NCBI GenBank assembly: GCA_946614205.1
Contig: CAMOGR010000184.1
Span: forward strand, 1-5,965
DNA from: an uncultured Bacteroidales bacterium
GTDB lineage: Bacteria; Bacteroidota; Bacteroidia; Bacteroidales; UBA932
Length of the DNA: 5,965 nt
Direction of reading: 5' to 3'
This document shows positions 1 through 5,965 of this stretch, piece by piece (position 1 is the stretch's first letter; each line of letters opens with the position of its first letter). A program made the position numbers and the translations under genes. Below the pieces are notes generated by a model. That model worked only from the letters and a program-made list of their open reading frames with translations. It searched no databases and was not told where the DNA came from.

Positions 1-134
1 GTCTGCACGTTGGTCACGAGGCGCATTTCGTAGTCGATGGCGTACTCGTCGGGGCAGCCGCTGAGGTCTTCATCCACGAGACAGCAGCCTGCAAACGCAA
101 GAGCGGATGCGAATATGCTGAGAATCTTCTTCAT
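1..134 (-). CDS. Mfa2/FimB-like fimbrial anchor lipoprotein, N-terminal fragment (runs off the window)
   Basis: Only the first 44 codons are in the window; the 3' end lies beyond position 1. The protein begins MKKILSIFASALAFAGCC, a short basic and hydrophobic lipoprotein signal with the lipidated cysteine most likely at residue 17 (box FAGC). It continues with an acidic stretch and the segment DLSGCPDEYAIDYEMRLVTN. A Cys-Pro pair shortly after the lipid cysteine, followed by an alternating strand, is what I know from the start of Mfa2/FimB proteins (PF08842), the outer-membrane anchor and length regulator of Bacteroidales type V fimbriae. The ATG overlaps the stop of the upstream DUF3575/OmpA gene by one base (TAATG), so the two are almost certainly cotranscribed and probably translationally coupled. 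The acidic residues after the cysteine fit export to the cell surface. The family call rests on a short fragment plus the neighbour, so it is moderate; the existence of a lipoprotein gene is firm. Confidence 0.72.
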   Translation of the reverse strand, partial: MKKILSIFASALAFAGCCLVDEDLSGCPDEYAIDYEMRLVTNVQ

Positions 135-1945
135 TACCTTCCGTACCTTAAGTGTGCATATTCTTCCATGTCGCGCAGGTACTGTTCGTACGCGGTGCGC
201 TGCTGCAGTATGCGCTTGAGCTGCATGAGGTTGCGGCCGGCGCTTTCGTCTCCGTCTGCGGAAGCCTTACGGAGCATGTCGAGGGCCTCGGCTTCGCGGC
301 CGTTGTAGAAGAGGGCCACGGCATAGGCGTTGAGGCTGCGGGGGTCGTCACGCTTGGCTTCGAGAGCCTTGAGGGCCGCGGCATAGTCCTTCTGCTCGAG
401 AAGGCGTATGCCCTCGTTGATTTCGCGGGCGCTCTCGTCGGGGACGTAGTCGTAGTAGATACGCAGGTATCCGGAGTTTCGCTGGTCGCCCAGAATGTTC
501 TCCCTCAGGAGTTTGTATATCCTGCCGCCGCCGAGTTTCTTGAGCCTGGCCTCGCGGCGGGCGGGGTTGGGTTCTGAGTCAATCATGTCGATTACGGACT
601 GGAGTTCCTGCGTTGTGAGCCCTGCGCCGCCGCCCTGCAGGACCAGGTCGTTGATTTCGTCGCGGAACTCGGTCCAGGCGGCACCTCCGCCCACTGTGTC
701 GAACATTTCGTCCTTGACGGGAAGGCGCTGCTGGATGTAGCGCTGGAGGGCGAGGGCACGGGAGTCGGACAGTTCCTGGTTGTGCCCCGGACGGCCTTCA
801 ACCGAGGCCAGACCTATGATTTGGATCTTGGTGACGCTGCTGGTGGTGTCGGCGAGAATCTTGGACGTGATGTCCATGATTTCGTCGAGCACGGGGCCGT
901 TGTTGCGGTGTGCAGCCTTTCCGCGGGCGGTGGGCTCGTCAAACTCGCGCAGGAGTTTCGACTTGTCCAGTTCGAAGAAGACGTACAGCGGAGCTTCTTC
1001 CTTGCGGAGTATCCTGTCGGGGGTGTAGGGCTGGTATTCGCTGGAGGGGCGAAGAACGGGGTGGTCCTTCTCCAGCTGGCCGGCGACACCCTTCCAGTCG
1101 GCGACGAACGGAAGTGCCGCCACGAATTCTGCCGGAGGGTCGACCGGGTCGGGCCTCTTGAGGGTGTCGAGCGGCTCCGTGATGGTCTCGACCGGCTCTA
1201 TTTCCTTCTCCTTGAAGAAGTTGTATGCAAGGTTGAGTCCGAGTTTGGGAACTATGGCCGGGCCGCTGGTCTTGCCCAGGTTGGCGCCGCACCATGCGCA
1301 CTGGTAGCGGTCTGCCGTGTTGTAGCCGGCGGCAACTCCCACTTCCGCCTCGAGGCGAAGGTGTTTGCTGAGCCACCAGGAGTAACCTATGTTGATGCCG
1401 AGGCCGAAGAAGTCGCCCTGCAGGCGGTTCTCGCGGACTTCGGGGTAAAGGCCCAGGGGGAATGTGACTCCGCCCACGTTGTAGTGGGTCCAGAGCAGGT
1501 CGGCGCCGAGCCAGAGGCCGCTGTAGTTGTATTTGGGCCAGAAACGCAGACCGGGAACGACGGCCAGGTGACGCCATTTGCTGTCAATCTTCGGGTCGTT
1601 GTCCCAGGGGAGCCAGCGCGGCCAGGGCTTGAGGCCGCCCTGGAGTCCCAGGGTGATGTTGTCGCCGACAGGGAGCCAGAACTGGGCGTTCGGCGCCGCT
1701 GCGCCCCACCAGAACAGGTTGGTTCCGAGCGACGGAGAGTGCTTGCGCAGGGAGTCCAGCTGGCGCTGTGCGCGTTCTGCGGAGTCGGCGGCAGCCCTGC
1801 GTTGCGCTTGGGCGGAGGAAACGGCCTCCTGCTTGGGCTGAGCAGGACTCGGGGATACGGCCGTTCCATTCTGCTGCGCCAGACCTGTCAGGGAGAGACA
1901 GAACATGAGCGCAGTGGCCGTGATTATGGATTTTTTGAGAAGCAT
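134..1945 (-). CDS. DUF3575 protein with OmpA-like domain and TPR-like tail, fimbria-associated
   Basis: A 603-residue outer-membrane or periplasmic protein. Residues 1-24 form a Sec signal peptide (MLLKKS, hydrophobic core, likely cleavage GLA|QQ). Residues 25-70 are an Ala/Gln/Arg-rich, possibly coiled linker. Residues 73-245 look like DUF3575 (PF12099): NLFWWGAAAPN, LRFWPKYNYSG, GINIGYSWWLSKHLRLE, a CxxC at 216-219, and GPAIVPKLGLNLAYNF. A Pro/Glu-rich linker covers 246-275. Residues 318-410 are OmpA-like: FELDKSKL, then IQIIGLASVEG and NQELSDSRALALQRYI. Residues 411-490 form an insertion before a last strand, GYLRIYYDYV (492-501). Residues 507-575 resemble TPR helices (GIRLLEQKDYAAALKALE, ALFYNGREAEALDML). 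The ATG at 1945 was chosen because the signal peptide starts there and a -7 box lies just upstream; the frame stays open upstream only as a shadow of the hydrolase gene. Known DUF3575 genes often sit beside fimbrial Mfa2/FimB genes, as here. Exact function is unknown to me; a role in fimbria assembly or anchoring to the wall is inferred. Confidence 0.85.
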   Translation of the reverse strand: MLLKKSIITATALMFCLSLTGLAQQNGTAVSPSPAQPKQEAVSSAQAQRRAAADSAERAQRQLDSLRKHSPSLGTNLFWWGAAAPNAQFWLPVGDNITLGLQGGLKPWPRWLPWDNDPKIDSKWRHLAVVPGLRFWPKYNYSGLWLGADLLWTHYNVGGVTFPLGLYPEVRENRLQGDFFGLGINIGYSWWLSKHLRLEAEVGVAAGYNTADRYQCAWCGANLGKTSGPAIVPKLGLNLAYNFFKEKEIEPVETITEPLDTLKRPDPVDPPAEFVAALPFVADWKGVAGQLEKDHPVLRPSSEYQPYTPDRILRKEEAPLYVFFELDKSKLLREFDEPTARGKAAHRNNGPVLDEIMDITSKILADTTSSVTKIQIIGLASVEGRPGHNQELSDSRALALQRYIQQRLPVKDEMFDTVGGGAAWTEFRDEINDLVLQGGGAGLTTQELQSVIDMIDSEPNPARREARLKKLGGGRIYKLLRENILGDQRNSGYLRIYYDYVPDESAREINEGIRLLEQKDYAAALKALEAKRDDPRSLNAYAVALFYNGREAEALDMLRKASADGDESAGRNLMQLKRILQQRTAYEQYLRDMEEYAHLRYGR

Positions 1946-1963
1946 CAGATATTGTTTAACCCA

Positions 1964-1997
1964 CAAAATTAAAATTATTTTTTTGAAATGGGGACAA
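1964..1997 (-). promoter_or_regulatory. Predicted Bacteroidetes promoter for the DUF3575/fimbrial unit
   Basis: Reading the minus strand, TAATTTTG at 1971-1964 matches the Bacteroidetes sigma-ABfr -7 box TAnnTTTG, 18 bases before the ATG at 1945. A TTG at 1997-1995 could serve as the -33 element, but the 23-base spacing is a little long, so only the -7 box is well supported. The implied leader is very short, about 10-15 bases, and has no Shine-Dalgarno sequence, which is usual in this phylum. The surrounding DNA is strongly AT-rich compared with the genes on either side. Confidence 0.5.
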
Positions 1998-2013
1998 TCT
2001 GTGCTTTTCGGAG

Positions 2014-2042
2014 CCAAAAAAGATGTAGCGGCCCAAAAAAGA
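2014..2042 (-). repeat. Pair of direct repeats (TCTTTTTTGG), 19 bp apart, upstream of the fimbrial promoter
   Basis: On the minus strand the 10-base word TCTTTTTTGG occurs at 2042-2033 and again at 2023-2014, separated by GCCGCTACA-type GC-rich spacer sequence. The offset of 19 bp is close to two helical turns. They lie between the stop of the hydrolase gene (2074) and the -7 box at 1971-1964, roughly 45-75 bases upstream of the expected transcription start, where an activator could bind. Alternatively the two T6 runs may act in 3'-end formation for the hydrolase transcript, although no short strong stem precedes them. The repeat is seen directly; either role is inference. Confidence 0.4.
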
Positions 2043-2073
2043 CGGTCGCGTTTGCCTGTGGAGAGGACTTGCG

Positions 2074-3780
2074 TCACATCGGCGAGACCGACGTCCCCGG
2101 AGCAGGCAACCTGCTGAATCCCAGCGCGGAAAGCCCTGCGGCAACGTCCGGGTGCTTCATGAAGCAGTCCCATAGCATGCCGGAGCGGTAGTTTTCGATC
2201 ATGACTGCAATCGGCCCCTGGTCGATGGCCAGGTAAGATGACGCGAACCACGCCCTGTCGAGGCAGAAGGCGTCGTACAGGCCGTATTCGCCCCAGAGCC
2301 TGTCGCCGTAGACGTAGTAGAAGGTGCGCAGTGCGGCAAGGCTCTCGTCCGGCGTATATGGCATGGATGCGAGCGCCGCGGTGGGCGCGATGGTGCCGCG
2401 GTCGTTGGTCGGAGAAGAAGCGGTGTAACCGCCCTTGATGTCGCTTGCCGTAAGTCCCCAGCAGTCGGCGCCGTATCCGGCGTGGCCCTTGGGGTTGGCG
2501 GCGCAGTATGCCTGATTGATGCGGGCGTGGGCGGTGTTCTGCTCCCAGTAGTCGGCGTAGCTGTCCTTCAACCCCCTCGGGTCGAGTCCGAGGAACGAAT
2601 AGTGGGCGAAGAACATGGGGCCTCCGAGGTCGCTGCCCAGGGGAAGCTGCACCCCGTAGAAGCTGCGTCCGTTGCGTATCCCCCCCTGCCGGGCCCAGCC
2701 CTTGTGGTAGGCGGATGCGCTGACCGGATGAGTGGGGGAGGATGCGGCCAGCACGTAAACGATCAGGCCTTCGTTCCAGCCGCTTATCTGCATGTTCATG
2801 GCCCAGTCCCTGTCGGGAGACCAGTGCCAGTACAGCACGTCTTGTCCGCCGCGGGTGAACCAGTCCCATTCCACGGCCCGCCAGATGGCGTCGATGCCGC
2901 TGCGTATGTCGGCCTCCTGGGGAGCGTCGAAGTACCCGGATGCGGCGAGCAGTCCCTGCATGAGGAATGCGGTTTCGACGAGGTCGGCGCCGTTGTCGTT
3001 GCCGCTGAACGGGATGACGGCTCCGGTGGTGCCGTTCATCCAGTGGGAGAACGCTCCGTGGAAGCGCTGAGCCTTGCCGCCAAGGAAATCCACTATCCTG
3101 CGCATGCGCTCCGCTCCCTCGCTGCGTGTGATGAATCCTCTTTCGACACCGACGGGGATGGTCATTATGCCGAATCCGGAGCCTCCCGTGGTGACCGTTT
3201 CGTCCGAACCGAGCCGCTCGCGCGCGAGGCCGCTTACCGGGTGCGCATAGTCCCAGAAATACTTGAACGTATGCTCCTGTACCTTGGTCAGCAGCGCGTC
3301 GTCGGATATGCGGGGGAACTTGTCGGAGGGGTCGTAGACCGTCCTGAAGACCAGTTCGGCGCTCTCTACGATATCGACTCCCATGCGTTCACCGGCTGGA
3401 ACGCTGAGGGTGTAAGTCTTGAAATACTCAAGGTCTTCCGCCGGCGTCAGGCTCAATACGGTGCCGTCCGTGCTGAGAGTCCCGGTGAGGGGGCCTCCGG
3501 AGAAACTGATGATGCCGTCCAGGCTGCCTGACGGAATGTTTGACGCACCTCCCTCCATCCCGCAGCTCCAGCCGTTCAGCGATACGGCTCGCGTGAATTC
3601 CAGTTCTATCACGGGGCCGTTCACCGGAACGTCGGTAACTACGGCGGAACCGGCAGTCCGGCCGTCCACGCGCATGGCGACGACCATGGCCTTGGGCGTC
3701 GACTCTTTTTCGTCAGGCGTGCAGGCTACAGCCGCTGCAAGGCAAGCGGCGCAGAGGCAGGTGAAAATTGATTTGGACAT
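2074..3780 (-). CDS. Lipoprotein glycoside hydrolase with Ig-like and PF10091 'glycoamylase' domains, GH144-like
   Basis: A 568-residue secreted lipoprotein. The start at 3780 gives MSKSIFTCLCAACLAAAVAC, a lipoprotein signal with lipid Cys20; TPDEKE follows, an acidic stretch typical of surface-exposed Bacteroidetes lipoproteins. The frame is open upstream, but that part overlaps the LamG gene and has no signal. Residues 32-147 look like a Big_5 Ig-like domain (VIELEFTRAVS, GTVLSLTPAEDLEYFKTYTLSV). Residues 155-555 form the alpha-helical catalytic region, with FKYFWDYAHPVSGLARER, TGGSGFGIM, HWMNGTTG, NDNGADLVETAFLMQGLL, WNEGLIVYVLAASSPTHP, FFAHYSFLGLDPRG and NDRGTIAPTAALASMPYTP. These are marks of PF10091, which contains GH144 endo-beta-1,2-glucanases and related sophorose-releasing enzymes. 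Acidic residues D262, D266, E269 and E337 keep the spacing I recall for key residues of the Chitinophaga GH144 enzyme. It is the last gene of the locus, after susD and LamG genes. Substrate is inferred, since PF10091 also holds uncharacterised members. Confidence 0.88.
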   Translation of the reverse strand: MSKSIFTCLCAACLAAAVACTPDEKESTPKAMVVAMRVDGRTAGSAVVTDVPVNGPVIELEFTRAVSLNGWSCGMEGGASNIPSGSLDGIISFSGGPLTGTLSTDGTVLSLTPAEDLEYFKTYTLSVPAGERMGVDIVESAELVFRTVYDPSDKFPRISDDALLTKVQEHTFKYFWDYAHPVSGLARERLGSDETVTTGGSGFGIMTIPVGVERGFITRSEGAERMRRIVDFLGGKAQRFHGAFSHWMNGTTGAVIPFSGNDNGADLVETAFLMQGLLAASGYFDAPQEADIRSGIDAIWRAVEWDWFTRGGQDVLYWHWSPDRDWAMNMQISGWNEGLIVYVLAASSPTHPVSASAYHKGWARQGGIRNGRSFYGVQLPLGSDLGGPMFFAHYSFLGLDPRGLKDSYADYWEQNTAHARINQAYCAANPKGHAGYGADCWGLTASDIKGGYTASSPTNDRGTIAPTAALASMPYTPDESLAALRTFYYVYGDRLWGEYGLYDAFCLDRAWFASSYLAIDQGPIAVMIENYRSGMLWDCFMKHPDVAAGLSALGFSRLPAPGTSVSPM

Positions 3781-3784
3781 GGCA

Positions 3785-3812
3785 ACGGCAGGAAATGTCA
3801 CTTTCCTGCCGT
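3785..3812 (-). promoter_or_regulatory. Strong hairpin in the leader of the hydrolase gene
   Basis: On the transcript strand a perfect 11-bp inverted repeat, ACGGCAGGAAA and TTTCCTGCCGT, is separated by the six-base loop GTGACA; one further G-U pair can extend it. It fills most of the 40-bp gap between the LamG stop (TAA, 3823-3821) and the hydrolase ATG (3780-3778), and its 3' arm ends four bases before that ATG. No T-run follows, so it is not a standard intrinsic terminator. It could hide the hydrolase translation start, protect the 3' end of a processed LamG mRNA, or both. The structure is plain in the sequence; the role is inference. Confidence 0.7.
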
Positions 3813-3820
3813 CAGAAATC

Positions 3821-4711
3821 TTACTTCTTGGGCTGGTCCAGGGAGACTGCGAGCTCCTCCTTGTAGAGGGAGAGAACCTCGGCCTCGCTGAGGGCCTTGT
3901 TGAAGACGCGCAGCTCGTCGATGGATCCGGGGAAGTAGTTGAGCCACTCGTCGTTGGCCTTGCCTTCAATCTTGGATGCCCATCCGCCGATGTAGAGGGC
4001 GTCGCAGTCGGAGGCGAAAGCGGCCTTGATGCCGCCGACGGGCTTCTCGTTGACGAGGAAGTCACCCTCGTTGACCTTCACGCCGTTGGCATAGTTGACC
4101 CAGTGGCCGGTGGCGGCGTCGTAGGTGCGGGCAACCTGGAACCAGGTGTCTTTCCTGGCGTACTCGGCGCTGCGGACGTTGGGCCACATTGCGGGCTTGC
4201 CGTCAACGGAGAGGAAGTCGATGCGTCCGTTGAAGTCCTGCTCCTCCTGACCGGTCTCCTCGTTGACACCGGAATTGTCGAACAGATAGACGAAGGAAGG
4301 CCATACAGCCTCTACGCCAGTTCCGTTGAAGGAAAGAAGGGCGCCCTTGGCGGGTTTGCCTGCGGGAAGCTTCACCCAGCAGCTGAGCGTCATGCTCTCG
4401 AGGCTGGTGAAGGGGTTGCCTGCGGCAAGATTGTACTTGATGTAGGCCTGGGTATTGTTGTCGGCGGCCTCGTTCGTGTAGGCGTTGCCGTAAACACCGT
4501 CGGCGACGGTGTATCCGCCCTTGCCGTAAAGCTTGTCCAGGGAGACGCTCGCGGGCAGCTTGTCGGTTACTTCGAAGCCGATGTGCAGGACGAGGTTGTC
4601 CTTTGCGGTGGTTACTTGGCTCTGGGACTTGGTGTCGACGGGATTGGTTGTCGTACAGGCAGAGAAAACTGCTGATACTGCAAATGCAGCGAGAAGAATG
4701 GTTTTTTTCAT
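3821..4711 (-). CDS. LamG/concanavalin-like domain lipoprotein of a polysaccharide utilization locus
   Basis: A 296-residue protein starting MKKTILLAAFAVSAVFSAC, a lipoprotein signal with lipid Cys19, followed by a Thr/Ser/Lys-rich tether. Residues 38-285 show the pattern of a LamG-type jelly-roll (Laminin_G_3, PF13385): LVLHIGFE, a strand SLESMTLSCWVKLP (103-116), TWFQVARTYDAATGHWVNYANG (189-210), ALYIGGW (238-244) and the closing motif PGSIDELRVFNKALSEAEVLSLY (261-283), which is the usual end of this fold. No glycoside hydrolase catalytic motif was recognised. Proteins of this kind lying beside susD genes are generally taken to be surface glycan-binding proteins, and that is the inferred role here; the ligand cannot be read from the sequence. 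The gene has its own promoter box in the gap upstream and is followed, after a hairpin, by the hydrolase gene. The ATG at 4711 is supported by the signal peptide and by the short AT-rich leader. Confidence 0.85.
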   Translation of the reverse strand: MKKTILLAAFAVSAVFSACTTTNPVDTKSQSQVTTAKDNLVLHIGFEVTDKLPASVSLDKLYGKGGYTVADGVYGNAYTNEAADNNTQAYIKYNLAAGNPFTSLESMTLSCWVKLPAGKPAKGALLSFNGTGVEAVWPSFVYLFDNSGVNEETGQEEQDFNGRIDFLSVDGKPAMWPNVRSAEYARKDTWFQVARTYDAATGHWVNYANGVKVNEGDFLVNEKPVGGIKAAFASDCDALYIGGWASKIEGKANDEWLNYFPGSIDELRVFNKALSEAEVLSLYKEELAVSLDQPKK

Positions 4712-4752
4712 TGTATGTGATAATTTTGGTTGGTTATTTCAATTTAAACGCG

Positions 4753-4760
4753 CAAAGATA
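4753..4760 (-). promoter_or_regulatory. Bacteroidetes -7 promoter box in the susD-LamG gap
   Basis: The minus strand reads TATCTTTG, an exact match to TAnnTTTG, 41 bases upstream of the LamG ATG and within the 67-bp gap after the susD stop. No clean TTG is found at the -33 position; the region about 18-20 bases upstream reads TTAGTTTT. If used, it gives a leader of roughly 30-35 bases and lets the LamG and hydrolase genes be transcribed apart from susCD. An exact match to this box by chance in an AT-rich gap is possible. Confidence 0.5.
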
Positions 4761-4778
4761 GCAAATCTTGCATGAAAA

Positions 4779-5965
4779 CTAATAAGTATATCCCGGGCTT
4801 TGCGGCAGATTCGGATTGAGCTGGCGCTCTGCGGACGGTATGGGGAAGTGCTCGTTCCTGCCGGCCTTGAATCCAAGGGGCCCGAGAACCTCTGCGGCCT
4901 GTCCCCAGCGCACCAGGTCGAAGAAGCGGCAGTCCTCCATCGCAAGTTCGGCATGACGCTCTTCGCGCACGGCCTCAAGCGTAGCGGGGACCGCTTCCAG
5001 TCCGGCACGCCCGCGAACCAGCGCAAGGGCCTCGTCGGCACTCAGACTGCCTGCCGGAGCGCCTTCCATGAGCGCCTCGGCGTAATTGAGCAGCACCTCG
5101 GAATAACGGATCAGGCGGATGTCATAGTCGCGCCCGTAGGCGTTGTATGACCACTTGTTGTATCGCGAAGGGGTATAGACCTTGCCGTTGTAGTAGGGAT
5201 TGGCGCAGATGGCCGCAATCTCGTCGCCCTCCGGAGTCACCGTACCCCTCTCCAGGATGGTGGCCGCCTTGCGTGCTGCGTCGCCGCGGGCGTCCAGGAA
5301 GTCCACCAGCTTCTGGCTGGGAACCTTGAACCCCCACCCCTGCAGGTTGGAAGAGCTGTTGTTGCGCGGCCCCTGGATGAACGCATAATAGCACATGGGG
5401 GCGTCGCCTGCGCTCTGCCCGAGGGTGGAACTCTGCAGAGACATCAGAATCTCGGAGCTGTTCTCCCCGGCGGGAAGGAATACGCTGCGGAAGTCGGGCA
5501 GCAGGGAGAAGCGTCCGCTGGAAATCACCGCATCCGCCTGTGCTGCAGCCTCTTTCCAGTCTTTCATGTAAAGTGCGACACGTGACTTCAGGGCCCTTGC
5601 AGTCCAGGATGTGTAGCGTCCCGGATAGCCGTCCCACTCTCCCGGAAGGACCTCTATGGCCTTGTCGAGGTCGGCGCAGACGAACTTGTATACTTCTTCC
5701 TCGGAGGCTGCCTTCATGGCGGCAAGCTCCTCCGCGGTCATGGTCCTGTCCACCAGCGGCACGGTCCCGAAGACCCTTGCCAGGTTGAAATAAGCCCATG
5801 CGCGGATGATGCGGGCCTCTCCGCGGCATTCGCGCACCTGTGCGAGCGCGTCTTCGGCGGTAAGGGCCTTGGCGAACTTGTCCATCGATTCCAGGGCGTA
5901 GTTGGAGGCGGACACCACGTCGTAGAAATACCTCCACATGTCGGCCACGGCGGTATTGGCGGGGT
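4779..5965 (-). CDS. SusD/RagB-family glycan-binding lipoprotein, 5' end outside the window
   Basis: About 395 C-terminal residues are present, ending in TAG at 4781-4779; the frame is open through the right edge, so the lipoprotein signal and roughly the first 100-150 residues are missing compared with the 500-600 usual in the family. A GTG at 5948 should not be taken as the start: the residues before it (PANTA) continue the family pattern. Family marks in order are MWRYFYDVVSASNYALE, GEARIIRAWAYFNLARVFG with VPLVD, the TPR-like stretch ARALKSRVALYMKDWKEAA, IRYSEVLLNYAEALM, VRGRAGL, RHAELAMEDCRFFDLVRWG, and the end FPIPSAERQLNPNLPQSPGY. SusD proteins act as a lid on the TonB-dependent transporter SusC and bind the glycan at the cell surface; a susC gene is expected just upstream, beyond the window. 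The downstream LamG and PF10091 genes place it in a polysaccharide utilization locus. The ligand cannot be read from the sequence alone. Confidence 0.95.
   Translation of the reverse strand, partial: PANTAVADMWRYFYDVVSASNYALESMDKFAKALTAEDALAQVRECRGEARIIRAWAYFNLARVFGTVPLVDRTMTAEELAAMKAASEEEVYKFVCADLDKAIEVLPGEWDGYPGRYTSWTARALKSRVALYMKDWKEAAAQADAVISSGRFSLLPDFRSVFLPAGENSSEILMSLQSSTLGQSAGDAPMCYYAFIQGPRNNSSSNLQGWGFKVPSQKLVDFLDARGDAARKAATILERGTVTPEGDEIAAICANPYYNGKVYTPSRYNKWSYNAYGRDYDIRLIRYSEVLLNYAEALMEGAPAGSLSADEALALVRGRAGLEAVPATLEAVREERHAELAMEDCRFFDLVRWGQAAEVLGPLGFKAGRNEHFPIPSAERQLNPNLPQSPGYTY

Noticed and set aside
782..1972. Long plus-strand open frame of about 396 codons opposite the DUF3575/OmpA gene
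   Set aside because: It is wholly antisense to a gene with signal peptide and domains, its translation is Val/Gly/Glu-rich without family marks, and such frames arise readily opposite GC-rich genes.
2030..2073. Intrinsic terminator after the hydrolase gene
   Set aside because: Two T6 runs are present on the transcript strand, but I could find no short GC-rich stem directly before either; only long, bulged pairings are possible.
1946..2073. Invertible (phase-variable) promoter for the fimbrial unit, as known for some Bacteroidales surface loci
   Set aside because: No pair of inverted repeats flanking the promoter and no recombinase gene are visible in the window.
1946..2869. Upstream extension of the DUF3575/OmpA frame to position 2869
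   Set aside because: The extension is an Arg/Pro/Gly-rich shadow of the hydrolase gene in another frame; the signal peptide at 1945 and the -7 box mark the true start.
3781..4065. Upstream extension of the hydrolase frame to position 4065
   Set aside because: It overlaps the LamG gene, is Ser/Pro/Arg-rich, and would bury the clear lipoprotein signal that begins at 3780.
2482..4675. Two long plus-strand open frames (2482-3531 and 3419-4675) opposite the hydrolase and LamG genes
   Set aside because: Both are antisense to well-supported genes, have low-complexity Val/Gly/Ala composition, and show no signal peptide or motif.
4761..4771. Small inverted repeat GCAAGATTTGC just upstream of the TATCTTTG box
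   Set aside because: The arms are only four bases with a three-base loop, which is expected by chance and too weak to call an operator or terminator.

Overview
The window reads as a GC-rich member of the Bacteroidales. All five recognisable genes lie on the minus strand, so transcription runs from position 5965 down to 1. The evidence for the phylum is the gene families (SusD, LamG lipoprotein, PF10091 glycoside hydrolase, DUF3575/OmpA protein, Mfa2/FimB-like lipoprotein), the lack of Shine-Dalgarno sequences, and two matches to the Bacteroidetes -7 promoter box TAnnTTTG. The high GC of the coding DNA fits groups such as Alistipes/Rikenellaceae or Cryptobacteroides better than classical Bacteroides, but that placement is only a guess.

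Right part (about 5965 to 2074): the end of a polysaccharide utilization locus. It holds the C-terminal three quarters of a SusD-like glycan-binding lipoprotein (5' end outside the window, where a susC would be expected), then a LamG/concanavalin-fold lipoprotein, then a lipoprotein with an Ig-like domain and a PF10091 'glycoamylase' catalytic domain that resembles GH144 (beta-1,2-glucan active) enzymes. A promoter box sits in the 67-bp gap between susD and the LamG gene. A perfect 11-bp hairpin fills most of the 40-bp gap between the LamG gene and the hydrolase gene and ends four bases before the hydrolase start codon. The inferred job is capture and cutting of a glucan, possibly a beta-1,2-glucan, at the outer membrane.

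Boundary (2073 to 1946): a 128-bp AT-rich gap with two copies of TCTTTTTTGG spaced 19 bp apart and a -7 box (TAATTTTG) close to the next start codon. A new transcription unit probably begins here.

Left part (1945 to 1): a fimbria-type surface assembly unit. A 603-residue protein joins a DUF3575 domain, a divergent OmpA-like domain with a long insertion, and a TPR-like tail. Its stop codon overlaps by one base (TAATG) the start of a lipoprotein resembling Mfa2/FimB, the anchor family of Bacteroidales type V fimbriae. Only 44 codons of that gene are in the window. No RNA gene, insertion sequence or CRISPR array was seen.
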